NCBI GenBank assembly: GCA_956465555.1
Contig: OY101117.1
Location: 3,472,001 to 3,536,000, forward strand
Direction: 5' to 3'
DNA length: 64,000 bases
From: Nitzschia sp. pyKryTriq1
Lineage: Eukaryota; Bacillariophyta; Bacillariophyceae; Bacillariales; Bacillariaceae
Numbering within the stretch: the first letter of the stretch is position 1; every line of letters begins with the position of its first letter. Positions 63,532-64,000 of this stretch are shown in pieces. Below the pieces are notes generated by a model, which made no database searches, was not told where the DNA came from, and saw only the letters and a program-made list of their open reading frames with translations. Made by a program: the position numbers and the translations under genes.

Positions 63532-64000
63532 ATGACTACAAGCTCCAAGACTATACAACCACGATCTTTCATCATGAAGCTCGGGTTTACTACTACAAGA
63601 AGTACCCTCCTCATGGCATCCGCCGCCATCACGATGTTGTTTCAGACCGCGTCCGCCGCCAACAAGCAGCCGCGAACAACGGCGGCGCACCAGCGCCATC
63701 CGTTTGTGTTGAAAGATATGCCTGATACAGGAGAGCAGTGGTCTACTCTTGCCAATGGCATTGAGTTTCAGCCAGCTGCCAACTTATCTCCACTGGCCCA
63801 AGAGCACTTGCGTCGTTTGACGAGTAGTAGTTCTACTCCTGCTGACAAAGAGGCATATGTCAACGGCGTCTATGCTGTTGATGGACTCGAAACGTACTAC
63901 GATGAATGGGCACAAGCGTGGCGCACCCTCGGATTTTACATTGACTGCGATGCGAGCTCAGAAGATGATAATATGGATAATCAAGGTGACTGCGACGAGG
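63532..64000 (+). CDS. Secreted protein, start only (continues past right edge)
   Basis: The frame from the ATG at 63532 (MTTSSKTIQPRSFIMKLGF) is open for all 156 codons to the window end. A signal peptide is likely (STLLMASAAITMLFQTASA). The mature part begins ANKQPRTTAAHQRHPFVLKD and contains YVNGVYAVDGLETYYDEWAQ, AWRTLGFYIDCDASSEDDNM, then DNQGDCDE. The YY-x2-WAQAWR-xLGFYIDC stretch is distinctive and I have the impression of an uncharacterised secreted diatom family, without proof. A competing frame (63324-63725) overlaps but lacks these features. Function unknown. Confidence 0.7.
   Translation, partial: MTTSSKTIQPRSFIMKLGFTTTRSTLLMASAAITMLFQTASAANKQPRTTAAHQRHPFVLKDMPDTGEQWSTLANGIEFQPAANLSPLAQEHLRRLTSSSSTPADKEAYVNGVYAVDGLETYYDEWAQAWRTLGFYIDCDASSEDDNMDNQGDCDE

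Overview
The window looks like nuclear DNA from a diatom (stramenopile alga). The evidence is: short GT-AG introns in most genes; a plastid precursor with a signal peptide followed by the diatom-type ASAFAP cleavage motif (17921-18352); an NRT2-type nitrate transporter (52703-54316); a secreted Ser/Lys-rich protein resembling biosilica proteins (30812-32290); and very abundant trinucleotide repeats both in coding sequence (poly-Q, -D, -S, -H) and between genes. No tRNA or rRNA gene and no CRISPR array was recognised.

Layout. 1-10.7 kb is ordinary gene space: eIF6 (partial), a bifunctional PFK-2/FBPase-2, a transmembrane hybrid histidine kinase, a conserved-looking unknown and an Mpv17/PMP22 protein. 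11.3-17.1 kb holds a recent tandem duplication of a secreted GH17 glucanase gene, with a LINE 5' fragment between the copies. 17.9-21.4 kb has a plastid membrane protein and an intact Sec14-GOLD gene separated by about 1.25 kb with two perfect CRE palindromes.

21.5-30.3 kb is the unusual part. Four copies of the 3' end of the Sec14-GOLD gene lie among fragments of unrelated genes (an amino-acid permease, a receptor guanylate cyclase, a Pro/Thr-rich secreted protein). Here too are two minus-strand genes that share the same promoter, first exon and first intron but continue into completely different protein bodies. Introns are kept in the copies and junctions show short matches, so the rearrangement happened at DNA level. 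It resembles exon shuffling or gene-fragment capture.

30.8-36.2 kb holds the silaffin-like gene and a MUS81-like nuclease with a SAP domain. 36.7-39.7 kb is a complete-looking DDE DNA transposon with elaborate terminal inverted repeats and a 3-bp target duplication. 40.6-48.2 kb holds a GT15-like glycosyltransferase and a convergent pair of paralogous protein kinases. 50.5-54.3 kb has a plastid-type thioredoxin-fold protein and NRT2, with a 48-bp minisatellite upstream of NRT2. 58.2-62.2 kb has a J-domain protein and a coiled-coil unknown. The right end has a second LINE 5' fragment and the start of a secreted protein.

The genes do not form a single pathway. Exon boundaries were placed by eye from splice consensus, reading frame and protein similarity. 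No alignment or database search was run.
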